Assembly (NCBI RefSeq): GCF_009769385.1
Contig: NZ_VKAB01000031.1
Location: 84,077 to 148,076, forward strand
Origin: Saccharothrix deserti
GTDB taxonomy: Bacteria; Actinomycetota; Actinomycetes; Mycobacteriales; Pseudonocardiaceae
Length of the DNA stretch: 64,000 nt
Direction of reading: 5' to 3'
Under the pieces are notes generated by a model, which had not been told where the DNA came from, ran no database searches, and saw only the letters and a list, made by a program, of their open reading frames with translations. Position numbers and translations under genes: made by a program. Below, piece after piece: positions 25,514-34,586 of the stretch. Each line of letters begins with the position of its first letter. Within the stretch, counting starts at the first letter, position 1.

Positions 25514-25557
25514 CATCGAGTGATTGACCAGGTAGTACAGACATGTACGTTGTACAC

Positions 25558-26764
25558 ATGAACACCGTATTGATCTCCGGCGCCAGCATCGCCGGCCCCG
25601 CCCTGGCCTACTGGCTGCACCACCACGGGTTCACCCCGACCGTCGTCGAGCGGGCGCCCGCGCCCCGGCCCGGCGGCCAAGCGGTCGACCTGCGCGGCAC
25701 GGCCCGCGAAGTCGCCGAGCGGATGGGCATACTCGCCGAAGTGCGCGCCGCTCACACGGGCGCGCGGGGCATGGCGTTCGTGAACGCTGAAGGCAAGCGC
25801 ACCTCGACCATGGCGTCCGACACGATGGGCGACTCGGGCGGCGTGATCGCCGAGCTGGAGATCCTGCGGGGCCATCTGGTCCGCATCCTCCACGAGGCGA
25901 CCGCGACCGGGGTCGAGTACGTCTTCGACGACGGCATCACCTCGCTCACCGAGACCGAGCACGGTGTGGAGGCGACCTTCGAGCGCGGCGAGCCCCGCAC
26001 CTTCGACCTCGTGATCGGCGCGGACGGGCTGCACTCCAAGGTGCGGTCGCCGGCGTTCGGCCCGGAGTCGGAGTTCGCGCACGACCTCGGCGCCTACATC
26101 TCCACCTTCGGCACCACCCAGCGCGAAGACCTCGACGGCCGGCAGCTGATGCACACCGCGCCCGGTCGCACCACCGGCATCTACCCCACGCCGGGAGGCC
26201 GGGCCAAGGCGATGTTCGTGTTCGCCTCGCCCCCGGTGGAGCACGACCGGCGTGACACCGCGCGGCAGCGCGAGCTGATCGCCACCACGTTCGCGGGCGA
26301 CGGCTGGGAGGTGCCCCGGCTGCTCGACGGCATGCGTGACGCGCCCGATTTCTACTTCGACCGGCTCCGCCAGATCCGGATGGACACGTGGTCGTCCGGT
26401 CGGATCGCCCTGCTGGGCGACGCGGCCTTCTGCGCGTCACCGATGGCGGGCAACGGCACCAGCATGGCGCTGGTCGGCGCGTACGTCCTCGCGGGCGAGC
26501 TGGCCACCGCGCCGGACCACCGGACCGCGTTCAGACGTTACGAGGAGGAGATGCGCGAGTACGTGGCGCGGTGCCAGAAGTTCGCGCTGAGCGGGGTCGA
26601 CAGCCATGATGCCGAAGTCGCGGATGTTCACCCGCATGCGCGATTTCAGCCTGCGCGTCCTGCCGCACATCCCGGGCGCGATGAAGTTGTTCGGCGATCT
26701 CCAGAAGATCTCGAACACGGTGACGCTGAAGGACTACGCTCCCCGGAGCTTGACCTCCAGCTGA
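25558..26764 (+). CDS. FAD-dependent monooxygenase (TetX/PHBH-type), frameshifted near the 3' end
   Basis: About 400 residues if repaired. FAD motif LISGASIAGPALAYWLHHHG, DG motif (VIGADGLHSKVR) and GDAAFCASPMAGNGTSMAL show the aromatic-hydroxylase fold. The frame reads cleanly to VDS at 26604, then becomes low-complexity and ends only at 26829, inside the next gene. Removing one C at 26604-26605 restores a family-typical tail (MMPKSRMFTRMRDFSLRVLP through LKDYAPRSLTSS, stop 26762-26764). So there is a 1-bp insertion, genuine or an assembly error. The ATG at 25558 was preferred over 25543. Probably oxidises a small aromatic or antibiotic; regulated by the divergent GntR-TetR protein. Confidence 0.85.
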
Positions 26765-26786
26765 CTCCAGGTCTTACGTTCCGGGC

Positions 26787-28661
26787 ATGGACATGGAAAC
26801 CACCGCCTGGATGTCGCTGTACCACGTGACGAACGCGCAGAACGACAAGCGGCCGTTCTCGGTCGCCACCCTCCGCCGCATCTGGGCGTTCGCGAACCCG
26901 CACCGGGCGCGGCTCTTCCAGTACCTCGCGCTGAGCGTGGTGGTGGCGGTGCTGGCGGTGGTGACGCCGGTCCTCGCGGGCCGGATCGTGGACGCGATCG
27001 TCAACGGCTCGACGTACGAGGTGGTACTCGGTCTGGCGGGCGTCATCGCGGGCATCGCGATCGTCGAGGCGGCGTTGGGCCTGGTGACGCGGTGGCTGTC
27101 GGCGAGAATCGGCGAAGACCTGATCCTGGACCTGCGGACCACGGTCTTCGACCACGTGCAGCGGATGCCGATCGCGTTCTTCACCCGCACCCGGACCGGG
27201 GCGCTGGTGAGCCGGCTCAACAACGACGTGATCGGCGCGCAGCGGGCGTTCAGCGACACCCTGTCCAGCGTGGCGGGCAACCTGGTCACGCTGGTGCTGA
27301 CGCTGGTGGTGATGATCGGCCTGTCGTGGCAGATCACGCTGCTCGCGCTGGTGCTGCTGCCGGTGTTCGTGGTGCCGGCGCGGCGGATGGGTTCCCGTCT
27401 GGCGAGGCTGGAGCGCGAGGCGGCCAACCACAACGCGACGATGAGCACGCAGATGACCGAGCGGTTCTCGGCGCCGGGCGCGACGCTGGTGAAGCTGTTC
27501 GGCCGGCCCGCGCACGAGTCGTCCGAGTTCGCGGAGCGGGCGCGGCGGGTGCGGGACATCGGGGTGCGCACGGCGATGGTGCAGACCGTGTTCCTCACCG
27601 CGCTGACGCTGGTGTCGGCGCTGGCGTTGGCCGTGGTGTACGGGCTGGGCGGGTTCTACGCGCTGCGCGGTGAGCTGGACCCGGGTTCGGTGGTGGCGCT
27701 GGCGTTGCTGTTGACCAGGCTGTACGCCCCGCTCACGGCGCTGGCCAGCGCGCGGGTCGAGGTGATGAGCGCGCTGGTGAGCTTCGAGCGGGTCTTCGAG
27801 GTGCTCGACCTGAAGCCGTTGATCACCGAGAGGCCCGGTGCGCGGTCGGTGCCGGACGGCCCGGTGTCGGTGGAGTTCGAGAACGTCCGGTTCGCCTACC
27901 CGTCCGCGGACAAGGTGTCCCTGGCGTCGTTGGAAGAGGTCGCGGTGCTCGACAGCCGCGGTGGAGTGGAGGTGTTGCACGACATTTCGTTCCGGGCCGA
28001 ACCGGGCCAGGTGGTGGCGCTGGTCGGCTCGTCGGGCGCGGGGAAGTCCACGATCGCCTCACTGCTGCCCCGGCTGTACGACGTGGACTCGGGCACCGTG
28101 CGCCTGTCCGGCGTGGACGTCCGCGACCTGTCGGCCGACTCGGTCCGCGAGGTGCTGGGCATGGTGACGCAGGACGGCCACCTGTTCCACGAGTCGATCC
28201 GGTCGAACCTGCTGCTCGCGCAGCCGTCGGCGACCGAGGAGGAGCTGTGGGAGGTGCTGGGCCGGGCACGGCTGGCGGACCTGGTCGAGTCGCTGCCGGA
28301 CGGGCTGGACACGGTGGTGGGCGAGCGCGGCTACCGGTTGTCCGGTGGTGAGCGGCAGCGGTTGACGATCGCCCGGCTGCTGCTGGCGAAGCCGCGCGTG
28401 GTGATCCTGGACGAGGCCACCGCGCACCTGGACTCCACGTCGGAGGCCGCGGTGCAGGCCGCGTTGGGTGAGGCGCTGGCCGGGCGGACGGCGGTGGTCA
28501 TCGCGCACCGGCTGTCGACGATCCGGGCGGCCGACCTGATCCTGGTGGTGGAGGCCGGCCGGGTGGTGGAACGCGGCACCCACACCGACCTGCTCGCCGC
28601 GGGCGGGCGTTACGAGGAGCTGTACCGGACCCAATTCGCGGAGGAGGCGCGAACGTCATAG
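26787..28661 (+). CDS. ABC half-transporter (fused membrane and ATPase domains)
   Basis: 624 residues. Six-helix type 1 exporter domain about 45-345, then the nucleotide-binding domain with Walker A GSSGAGKST near 414, signature LSGGE near 524, Walker B VVILDEAT and switch His in AHRLS. It must dimerise. Starts 22 bp after the repaired monooxygenase stop, so the two likely form one drug-resistance-like unit (oxidise, export). Substrate unknown. Between the membrane and ATPase domains there is an unusual SADKVSLASLEEVAVLDSRG insertion before the first beta strand. Confidence 0.9.
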   Translation: MDMETTAWMSLYHVTNAQNDKRPFSVATLRRIWAFANPHRARLFQYLALSVVVAVLAVVTPVLAGRIVDAIVNGSTYEVVLGLAGVIAGIAIVEAALGLVTRWLSARIGEDLILDLRTTVFDHVQRMPIAFFTRTRTGALVSRLNNDVIGAQRAFSDTLSSVAGNLVTLVLTLVVMIGLSWQITLLALVLLPVFVVPARRMGSRLARLEREAANHNATMSTQMTERFSAPGATLVKLFGRPAHESSEFAERARRVRDIGVRTAMVQTVFLTALTLVSALALAVVYGLGGFYALRGELDPGSVVALALLLTRLYAPLTALASARVEVMSALVSFERVFEVLDLKPLITERPGARSVPDGPVSVEFENVRFAYPSADKVSLASLEEVAVLDSRGGVEVLHDISFRAEPGQVVALVGSSGAGKSTIASLLPRLYDVDSGTVRLSGVDVRDLSADSVREVLGMVTQDGHLFHESIRSNLLLAQPSATEEELWEVLGRARLADLVESLPDGLDTVVGERGYRLSGGERQRLTIARLLLAKPRVVILDEATAHLDSTSEAAVQAALGEALAGRTAVVIAHRLSTIRAADLILVVEAGRVVERGTHTDLLAAGGRYEELYRTQFAEEARTS

Positions 28662-28676
28662 AGCACAATCGTGGTC

Positions 28677-29360
28677 ATGCGAACCATCGGGTTGATCGGC
28701 GGCATGAGCTGGGAATCGTCCGCCGAGTACTACCGGCTGCTCAACGAGGAGACGAGGCGCAGGCTCGGCGGTCACCACTGCGCGCCCAGCCTGCTGCTGA
28801 CGGTCGACTTCGCCGAGATCGAGCGGTTGCAGCGGACCGGGCAGTGGGAACGGTCGGGCGAGCTGCTGGCGGAGGCCGCGCGGAAGCTGGAAGGCGCGGG
28901 CGCGGAGTTGGTGCTCTTGTGCACCAACACCATGCACAAGGTGGCCGACGCGATCACGGACGCCATCAAGGTGCCGTTCGTGCACATCGTGGACGCCACG
29001 GCACGCAGGTTGACCGACTACCGCAAGGTCGGGTTGCTGGGCACCCGGTTCACCATGGAACAGGACTTCTACCGCGATCGGATGCGTCAGCACGGCATCG
29101 AGCTGGTCGTCCCCGAGGAGCCGGACCGCACGCTCGTGCACGACGTCATCTACCAGGAGCTGACGAAGAACCGGGTGGAGCCGGCCTCCCGCGCCGCGTA
29201 CCGGGACGTGATGGCACGCCTGGTGGACCGCGGCGCGGAGGCGGTGGTCCTGGGGTGCACCGAGATCACGCTGCTGGTCGACCAGTCCGACAGCACCGTG
29301 CCGCTGATCGACTCGACCCGCATCCACGTGGAGACGGGAGTCGACCTGGCCCTGGCCTGA
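28677..29360 (+). CDS. Aspartate/glutamate racemase family protein
   Basis: 227 residues. PLP-independent racemase fold with IGLIGGMSWESSAEYY at the N-terminus and two catalytic-Cys regions, LLCTNTMHK and LGCTEITLL, both present. Relatives (YgeA/RacX type) racemise various amino acids. ATG at 28677, 15 bp after the ABC transporter gene, so probably cotranscribed. Confidence 0.9.
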   Translation: MRTIGLIGGMSWESSAEYYRLLNEETRRRLGGHHCAPSLLLTVDFAEIERLQRTGQWERSGELLAEAARKLEGAGAELVLLCTNTMHKVADAITDAIKVPFVHIVDATARRLTDYRKVGLLGTRFTMEQDFYRDRMRQHGIELVVPEEPDRTLVHDVIYQELTKNRVEPASRAAYRDVMARLVDRGAEAVVLGCTEITLLVDQSDSTVPLIDSTRIHVETGVDLALA

Positions 29361-29440
29361 AGCCGAGCGGCCGGCTCCCGCACCGCCTTCTTCCCCATAC
29401 CGCGCGATTGCGGCATCGACCTCCGACAATCGGGTCCGGT

Positions 29441-30109
29441 TCAGACATTCCCGCCGGTCTTCTGATGCGCCACATTGGACGCCGCCCCGTAGTAGTAGGC
29501 ACGCACGCGGTAGGTGGCGGATTTCTCCGTGGGCAATGTGATCAGCCCGAACGACCGCACGTCCGGGTCGAGCTGCGCGGCCACCGAGAAGTCCGCCGCC
29601 CCGGCGGGCCGCACCTCCAGCAGGTACCCCTCCTCCCCCTCCGCGTGATCGGTCCACGTGAACAGGATTCCGTTGGCGTGCTTGACCTCGGCGCGGAAAT
29701 CGGTGGGACCGGCATAGGCGGAACGCACCGGACGGGCCCCGCTCGGGCCGTTGATCGGCGCGGCCCACGCGTGGCCGTCGGACTCGGGCACCTCGTCGCC
29801 GGGCGGCAGCGTGACGTCCGCGGTCGCCGAGGTCGGCCCGTGGTACGACCGCACCCGGTAGTAGAACGGGGTCTGCGGGATCAGGTCCGGGTGCTCGTAG
29901 GCGGTCCGGTCGGGCGGCGCGAACTCCAGGACCGTGTAGGCGCCGTCGGGAACGTTCGCGTACTCGACGACCTGCCCCGCCGCGCCCGGTTCCGCCTCCC
30001 ACACCAGGGAGACGTCGGTCGGCGAGGTCAACGTGGCGGTGAGCCGTCGGTGCTGCTCCTGGCCGCAGGCAGCCAGGAGCAGCACCACCAGCGGGACGAG
30101 ACGCCTCAC
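29441..30109 (-). CDS. Secreted lipoprotein with fibronectin-III-like repeats
   Basis: 222 residues. The GTG start overlaps the upstream gene's stop by 4 bp. Lipobox LLAAC, Cys15. Two beta-sandwich modules of FN3 appearance (FYYRVRSYHGPTSATADVTL and TYRVRAYYYGAASNVA). Probably binds at the cell surface alongside the secreted protein encoded just upstream. The 80 bp to the racemase stop hold nothing notable. Confidence 0.68.
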   Translation of the reverse strand: MRRLVPLVVLLLAACGQEQHRRLTATLTSPTDVSLVWEAEPGAAGQVVEYANVPDGAYTVLEFAPPDRTAYEHPDLIPQTPFYYRVRSYHGPTSATADVTLPPGDEVPESDGHAWAAPINGPSGARPVRSAYAGPTDFRAEVKHANGILFTWTDHAEGEEGYLLEVRPAGAADFSVAAQLDPDVRSFGLITLPTEKSATYRVRAYYYGAASNVAHQKTGGNV

Positions 30110-30708
30110 TTGCGCCAGAACCGGACGCCGCTCCACACGACCGTCGCCGGCCCTTGACCGCTGTTCGTGCGGTAGGCGCCGAACTTGTCGTAGAAACTGC
30201 CGCCGGGGCTGGCGTAGGTGTGCCGTTGCGACCCGTTGATGTAGGTGCGGTGCTGACTGCCCACCGCGTGCACCGTGTTCACCCGCACGGTCGTGCCGAC
30301 GGTCGCACCGGTGGCGACCGTCGCGCCGCCGTGCACCGCGTACAGCCGTCCGCCGCGTTCCACGGCCAGCATGAAGTACGGCCCGGCGTCCGAACCGTCC
30401 CGGAACGTCTGCTTCAGGCTGATGCGGGTGCCGCCGAGGCTGGTGATGCGGAAGGAACCCTCGAACTGGCGGGTGCCCCCGGTGTACGTGGCGTACCGGC
30501 GCTCGGCGCGCTGGTCGCCACTGGCGGTGGAGCAGGTGAGGCGGAAGGTCAGGTCCGCGACATCGCCGCAACCCCGTTCCTGCACGGTGAACGAGGGTGA
30601 GTACGAGGTCCACGGTCTCGACTCGACCTGGGCGTGCGCGACCGGCGAGGCCATCAGCAGCCCTCCGGTCAGCACCGCTCCGACCAGGGCTCGGAGCGTT
30701 CCGGACAT
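30106..30708 (-). CDS. Secreted protein, jelly-roll / polysaccharide-lyase-like
   Basis: 200 residues. Signal peptide about 1-27 (PVAHA cleavage). The mature part has regularly spaced beta strands (RYATYTGGTRQFEGSFRITS, RISLKQTFRD, PYFMLAVERGGRLYAVHGG) and ends KFGAYRTNSGQGPATVVWSG, recalling alginate-lyase-type concanavalin folds. No catalytic set could be confirmed. First gene of a two-gene unit with the FN3 lipoprotein; a weak DasR-like box lies 65 bp upstream. Confidence 0.62.
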   Translation of the reverse strand: MSGTLRALVGAVLTGGLLMASPVAHAQVESRPWTSYSPSFTVQERGCGDVADLTFRLTCSTASGDQRAERRYATYTGGTRQFEGSFRITSLGGTRISLKQTFRDGSDAGPYFMLAVERGGRLYAVHGGATVATGATVGTTVRVNTVHAVGSQHRTYINGSQRHTYASPGGSFYDKFGAYRTNSGQGPATVVWSGVRFWRK

Positions 30709-30772
30709 GCTCGCCTCCTTCGACTCCCCTGGCAGCGGGGAGCGTCAAGGCGGTGGCGCAAGTCACTGTAAT

Positions 30773-30784
30773 TGGTCTGGACGA
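30773..30784. promoter_or_regulatory. Weak DasR-like box
   Basis: tggtctggacga-type sequence within aattggtctggacgac, near the dre consensus tggtctagacca with mismatches. It lies in the divergent region between the secreted protein (start 30708) and the helical protein (start 30856). Confidence 0.25.
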
Positions 30785-30855
30785 CTTGGACAAGGAGCAC
30801 CCCGTCGGGGATCTCCCCGAGGCCGCGGACATCCGCGTGCGGCAGAGTGGACGGC

Positions 30856-31398
30856 ATGGAGCTGACCCCGCGCGCCCTGTTCGGTCTGGCGAGGAACACC
30901 GTCGAGACCGCCGTGTCCGTGCCCGGCCGGGTGCTCGACCTGCTCGGCGCGGCCGAGGCCGTCGTCCGCCGGGCCGACGAACTCGTCACCCGCACCGAAC
31001 GGGTGCTGGACGAGACCGAGGCGCTGGTCGGCCGGGCCAAGGCGGTCACCGCCACGGCCGAGGACGTGACGACCGACGTCGGCCGCACCGCCCGCACGTC
31101 ACGCGAGCTGCTCGACAGCTACGCGCCGATCGCGCAGAAGGCGCAGCCGTTGGCGCAGCGGTTCGTGGACGACCTGTCGCCGCACGAGGTGGACGCCGCC
31201 GTGCAGCTGGTGGACCAGCTGCCGGTGCTGACCAAGCACCTGATCGACGACGTGCTGCCGATCCTGGCCACGCTGGACCGCGTGGGGCCGGACATCCACC
31301 AGCTGCTGGAGGTCACCAACGACGTCCGGCAGGCGATCCTGGGCATCCCGGGGTTCGCGTTCATGCGCCGCCGCGGCGAGAACAAAGAGGACATCTAA
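30856..31398 (+). CDS. Conserved helical actinobacterial protein
   Basis: 180 residues, almost all helix: an N-terminal amphipathic part, a coiled-coil-like stretch about 30-85 (VVRRADELVTRTERVLDETEALV), and a second helical half ending in PGFAFMRRRGENKED. No signal peptide or clear membrane span. Relatives are widespread in actinomycetes and have no assigned function. A strong hairpin follows. Confidence 0.72.
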   Translation: MELTPRALFGLARNTVETAVSVPGRVLDLLGAAEAVVRRADELVTRTERVLDETEALVGRAKAVTATAEDVTTDVGRTARTSRELLDSYAPIAQKAQPLAQRFVDDLSPHEVDAAVQLVDQLPVLTKHLIDDVLPILATLDRVGPDIHQLLEVTNDVRQAILGIPGFAFMRRRGENKEDI

Positions 31399-31454
31399 AG
31401 CGTTCTTCGTGCCCAGGGTGCGCAGGATTCACCGAGAACTCGACCTGAAAGGTC

Positions 31455-31491
31455 GACGCCTCACGGGGAGCGCGTTCCCCCGTGAGGCGTC
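31455..31491 (+). terminator. Hairpin terminator
   Basis: Perfect 14-bp arms gacgcctcacgggg (31455-31468) / 31478-31491 with a 9-nt loop, 57 bp past the helical-protein stop. A smaller hairpin (cgacct-gaa-aggtcg, 31441-31455) abuts it. Confidence 0.85.
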
Positions 31492-31503
31492 ACGATCCGT
31501 CGC

Positions 31504-32334
31504 ATGCCGCAACGAAGAAGACCGCGCAGGTCCCGGCCGGACTGGTCCCAGATCTCCACGCTGCTCACCGCGCTGGCCGCCGTGGGCGCGCTGGTGTTCA
31601 CCGGCTTGTCGGTGCGCGCCACCCAGGAGCAGCTGGACCTCGCCCGGGCCGCCCTGGTCTCGGACCGGTTCACCAAGGCCGTCGAGCACCTGGGCAACGA
31701 CAAGATGGACATCCGCCTCGGCGCGGTCCTCGAGCTGGAGCGCGTCGCCCGCGACTCCGCGGACGACCAGGAGGCCATCGGGTCGTTGCTCGCCGCTTTC
31801 GTGCGCCGCGCCCGCCCGCTCAACGGTCCGTGTTCGGACGACCTGAGCCTCGGCCACACCGACGTGTCCGCAGCCCTGCGGGTGCTCACGACCGCATCCG
31901 TCGGTCCCGTCACGGACCTGAGCCTGACTTGTCTGTCCGGCGCGGACCTGCGGCGGGCCGACTTGAGCGGGGCCAAGCTGAACGGCGCCGACCTCACCGA
32001 CCCCCGGCCCGCCGGCGCGAACCTCAACGACGCGAAGCTCGGCGAGGCCAAGCTCCGCGACACGGACCTGCGCTACGCGTTCCTGCTGCGCGCCGACCTG
32101 ACTCGCGCGGATCTGAGCGCAGCCGATCTCAGGAACGCGCAACTCCGCGACGCCGACCTCACCGGCGCCAACCTCCAACGCGCGAAACTGACCGGGGCAG
32201 ACCTCACCGGGGCACGGCTCACGGGAGCGAACATCCGGGACGCCGTCATGGCCGAAGATGTGCGGGCGGACGCCGTCGCCCGCGGCGCGGTAACCGATCC
32301 GACCCCGTCTACCCCGGCCGGGTGCACCTCCTGA
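31504..32334 (+). CDS. Membrane-anchored pentapeptide-repeat protein
   Basis: 276 residues. Basic N-terminus, one membrane span about 21-38 (LLTALAAVGALVFTGLSV), a helical linker (DLARAALVSDRFTKAVEHLG), then a right-handed beta-helix of A(D/N)LXX repeats about 137-258 (ADLRRADLSGAKLNGADL onward). This arrangement recurs in actinomycetes. Role unknown; it is not the free-standing DNA-mimic gyrase-protector form because of the membrane anchor. Confidence 0.82.
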   Translation: MPQRRRPRRSRPDWSQISTLLTALAAVGALVFTGLSVRATQEQLDLARAALVSDRFTKAVEHLGNDKMDIRLGAVLELERVARDSADDQEAIGSLLAAFVRRARPLNGPCSDDLSLGHTDVSAALRVLTTASVGPVTDLSLTCLSGADLRRADLSGAKLNGADLTDPRPAGANLNDAKLGEAKLRDTDLRYAFLLRADLTRADLSAADLRNAQLRDADLTGANLQRAKLTGADLTGARLTGANIRDAVMAEDVRADAVARGAVTDPTPSTPAGCTS

Positions 32335-32388
32335 CCCTACGGAGGGAAGCACCTCCTCTCGCCACACGGTGCGACTTAGCTTCGGACC

Positions 32389-32610
32389 ATGACGAGCAGA
32401 ACCCAGGGTGGGCCGTACCGCCCTTCAGTACCTGACCAGCCGGGCGGCGCGCCGGTAAGCGGCACATACGCGGCCATCGACAAAGACGGCGTCGTGCTCG
32501 GCACCAAGTACTACGCCAAAGGGCAGTCCTTCACCTGTTACGAGCCGACGAACAACTGCGACGTGACCTGGCACCTTCGCGTGACGCACGTCGCCGGGGA
32601 GTCCGAGTAG
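32389..32610 (+). CDS. Small hypothetical protein
   Basis: 73 residues. Pro/Gly-rich N-terminus followed by GTYAAIDKDGVVLGTKYYAKGQSFTCYEPTNNCDVTWHL, a compact beta-like segment with two Cys. No signal peptide. The base composition fits coding, but no family is recognised. Confidence 0.5.
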   Translation: MTSRTQGGPYRPSVPDQPGGAPVSGTYAAIDKDGVVLGTKYYAKGQSFTCYEPTNNCDVTWHLRVTHVAGESE

Positions 32611-32642
32611 CGGACTGGCCGTGCGTCCATGGCGGGTGATTT

Positions 32643-33062
32643 TCACGGGTCGAGTTCGTGACCGGGGGCGTCCGGCGTGATGTTGCGCTGCTTCAGCTCG
32701 GCCTCGAACACGTGCCGCACGCCGCCGAGCAGCCGGTCCCGCGCCGTGCGCTCCCACTCGCGGATGCAGCGGTAGTAGCCGTCGTCGTAGTCTTCGAGCA
32801 GCTGGAACGTCCAGCGGCCGTGCACCACGTTGCGGCCGACGAGTTCGGTCTCCAGGCCCTCGGCCAGGTCGGCGTGCCCGGCTTCACGCAGCAGCCGCGC
32901 GGCGTGCTGGACCTGCGCGTCACCGACACCGGTGAGCTGGTGGAACGAGAAGAGGTGCCCGCGCGCCCGTTCGGTGGTCTCCAACGCCTCGGTCAACGCG
33001 CCCACGGCCTCGACGGTCGCGTCGTCCACGCCGTCCGGTCGTCTGCCACCCGTTTTCCGCAT
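32643..33062 (-). CDS. Conserved actinobacterial hypothetical protein
   Basis: 139 residues, helical. Segments EALETTERARGHLFSFHQLTG, LLREAGHADLAEGLETELVG and VHGRWTFQLLEDYDDGYY look strongly conserved in type and resemble a small family found across Mycobacteriales and Pseudonocardiales. No catalytic motif identified. Monocistronic and convergent with the preceding small gene. Confidence 0.7.
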   Translation of the reverse strand: MRKTGGRRPDGVDDATVEAVGALTEALETTERARGHLFSFHQLTGVGDAQVQHAARLLREAGHADLAEGLETELVGRNVVHGRWTFQLLEDYDDGYYRCIREWERTARDRLLGGVRHVFEAELKQRNITPDAPGHELDP

Positions 33063-33090
33063 GGGCTGGTGTTACCCGCGCCGAACCGTC

Positions 33091-34014
33091 CTACCCGTCC
33101 ACGATCGGCTGAACCCGCCCGCTGGACGTGAGGTCGACCGTGAACTCCTGGTCGGCCTCGTCGGCACACGGCTCGCGAACCGCCTCCGCGCCCTCCACGA
33201 CCGCGCCGCCCCGCAGCCCGACACACGCCGAACCGCCCGCGGACCGGAACCGGTAGCGCTGGTCGCGGACGAGTTCGACGCGGAACAGCTGGTCGTCGTT
33301 GTCGTCGGCGCAGTGGTTCTGCGGCTCGACGAGGTGTTCGGCCGGACCGGAACGGATCACGGTCAGGCAGCCGATGACCTTCTCCACCGGGTGCTCCCAC
33401 TTGATGGTGGTGAACTCGTCCCCGACCGGCTGCAGGAACACCCGCGGTCCCGGCACGGCACACGGCCGCAGCGCCGCGATCTCCGAGGGGTAGCGGCCGG
33501 AGCTGTCGCGCCCCTCGGTCAGGCACAGGTCGGGCGCGTCGGCCGCGTGGATGGTCGCCCAACTCCCCGCGGACACGAGTGGCAGCAGTTGAGCACTGGG
33601 GAGCACGTCCCCTTGGAGGAACACGGTGGTCATGCCGAGCACGGCGACCACGACGGCGGCCAGCACGACCGACGGACGCTGCCACAGCGGCCGGTCGGAA
33701 ACCGTTTTCCGCTGCTCAGGGACCTCGACCGCGTCGTGGATCCCCGTCGCCAACCGCTCACGTGCCCGCAACCACGCCGCCGGCTGCTCGACCCCGCAGG
33801 CGCGCACGTACACGGCCGGCAACTCCGGCCGCGGCAGGCTGTCCTTGCGCAGCATGTCGGCCACCGTGCTGCGGGCCAACACCTCACCCTGCGCCGCCGC
33901 ACGCTCCTCGAGCCCGCGCAGGGTGAGCCCCGACCGGTCCTTGAGCTCCCGCAACATCGCCACGAACTCGACCACATCACGTGCCGCATCCGGCTGGGCA
34001 CCCCGCGACGTCAC
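33091..34014 (-). CDS. HTH-domain membrane protein with extracellular lectin-like domain
   Basis: 307 residues. N-terminal XRE-like helix-turn-helix about 1-65 (FVAMLRELKDRSGLTLRGLE, RSTVADMLRKDSLPRPEL), a membrane span near 125-145, then an outer beta-rich domain with paired Cys and QLFRVELVRDQRYRFRS, of ricin-like look. It could sense an outside ligand and bind DNA inside. GTG chosen at 34014, since the open frame farther upstream has shadow-like composition. Two CTGTCC/GGACAG inverted repeats lie just upstream. Confidence 0.72.
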   Translation of the reverse strand: MTSRGAQPDAARDVVEFVAMLRELKDRSGLTLRGLEERAAAQGEVLARSTVADMLRKDSLPRPELPAVYVRACGVEQPAAWLRARERLATGIHDAVEVPEQRKTVSDRPLWQRPSVVLAAVVVAVLGMTTVFLQGDVLPSAQLLPLVSAGSWATIHAADAPDLCLTEGRDSSGRYPSEIAALRPCAVPGPRVFLQPVGDEFTTIKWEHPVEKVIGCLTVIRSGPAEHLVEPQNHCADDNDDQLFRVELVRDQRYRFRSAGGSACVGLRGGAVVEGAEAVREPCADEADQEFTVDLTSSGRVQPIVDG

Positions 34015-34064
34015 AGAAAGAATCTTGGTGGTCGCCCGCCGTCCGGGCAAGGGCCGCCGAAACC

Positions 34065-34105
34065 CTGTCCGGTACGCCGGACAGCAGCGGAACTGTCCGG
34101 GACAG
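34065..34105. promoter_or_regulatory. Pair of CTGTCC/GGACAG inverted repeats (candidate operators)
   Basis: ctgtccgg-tacg-ccggacag at 34065-34084 and ctgtcc-g-ggacag at 34093-34105, both perfect, 51-91 bp upstream of the HTH membrane-protein start. Likely autoregulatory sites. Confidence 0.55.
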
Positions 34106-34243
34106 GCCGATCCTCTTGCCGGTGCACGTCGGCCCCGGACACGCTGACTTCCGCGCCGGACGAGGGGTGCGGCGCAACAGCCGGGGGCACGAGGCGGGCA
34201 CGGCACAAGTGATCACGCGAGGCGCCGTGCCCGCCGTCCCGAG

Positions 34244-34525
34244 TCACTTTCCCAACCTGGCCGGCGGTCCGTGTTCAGGCTGCGATGGGCACGGGTGGTC
34301 GGTCGGCCTGATCGACGGCAGGAACAGGGCCGTCTGGGCGGTCCACTGCTTCACGTCGGCCGGACTCGCCCGCACCAACCGCTGGTACGTGTCCATGCCC
34401 AGACCGCGCCGCAGCACCTCCGCCAACGGCCCGCAGGCGCAACACGTGGAACGCACGCACGCCTCGACATCCGCGACGACGGCCCAAACACCATCGTCGG
34501 ACAACAGCGCGGGCGTGAATTCCAT
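34244..34525 (-). CDS. Small Cys-containing hypothetical protein
   Basis: 93 residues from the ATG at 34525. A helical N-terminal part with a Cys cluster (ACVRSTCCACGPL) and a Pro-rich tail. It might bind metal. No family recognised, and small-ORF artefact cannot be excluded. Confidence 0.5.
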   Translation of the reverse strand: MEFTPALLSDDGVWAVVADVEACVRSTCCACGPLAEVLRRGLGMDTYQRLVRASPADVKQWTAQTALFLPSIRPTDHPCPSQPEHGPPARLGK

Positions 34526-34586
34526 ACCCCGATGATATTCGAACGGACGTTCGCAGATCATCACACGACCAGGCGAAACGATCACG

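Noticed and set aside
31441..31491. LacI-type operator in ggggagcgcgttcccc
   Set aside because: The symmetry is the top of a longer perfect terminator stem and lacks the gcgct core.
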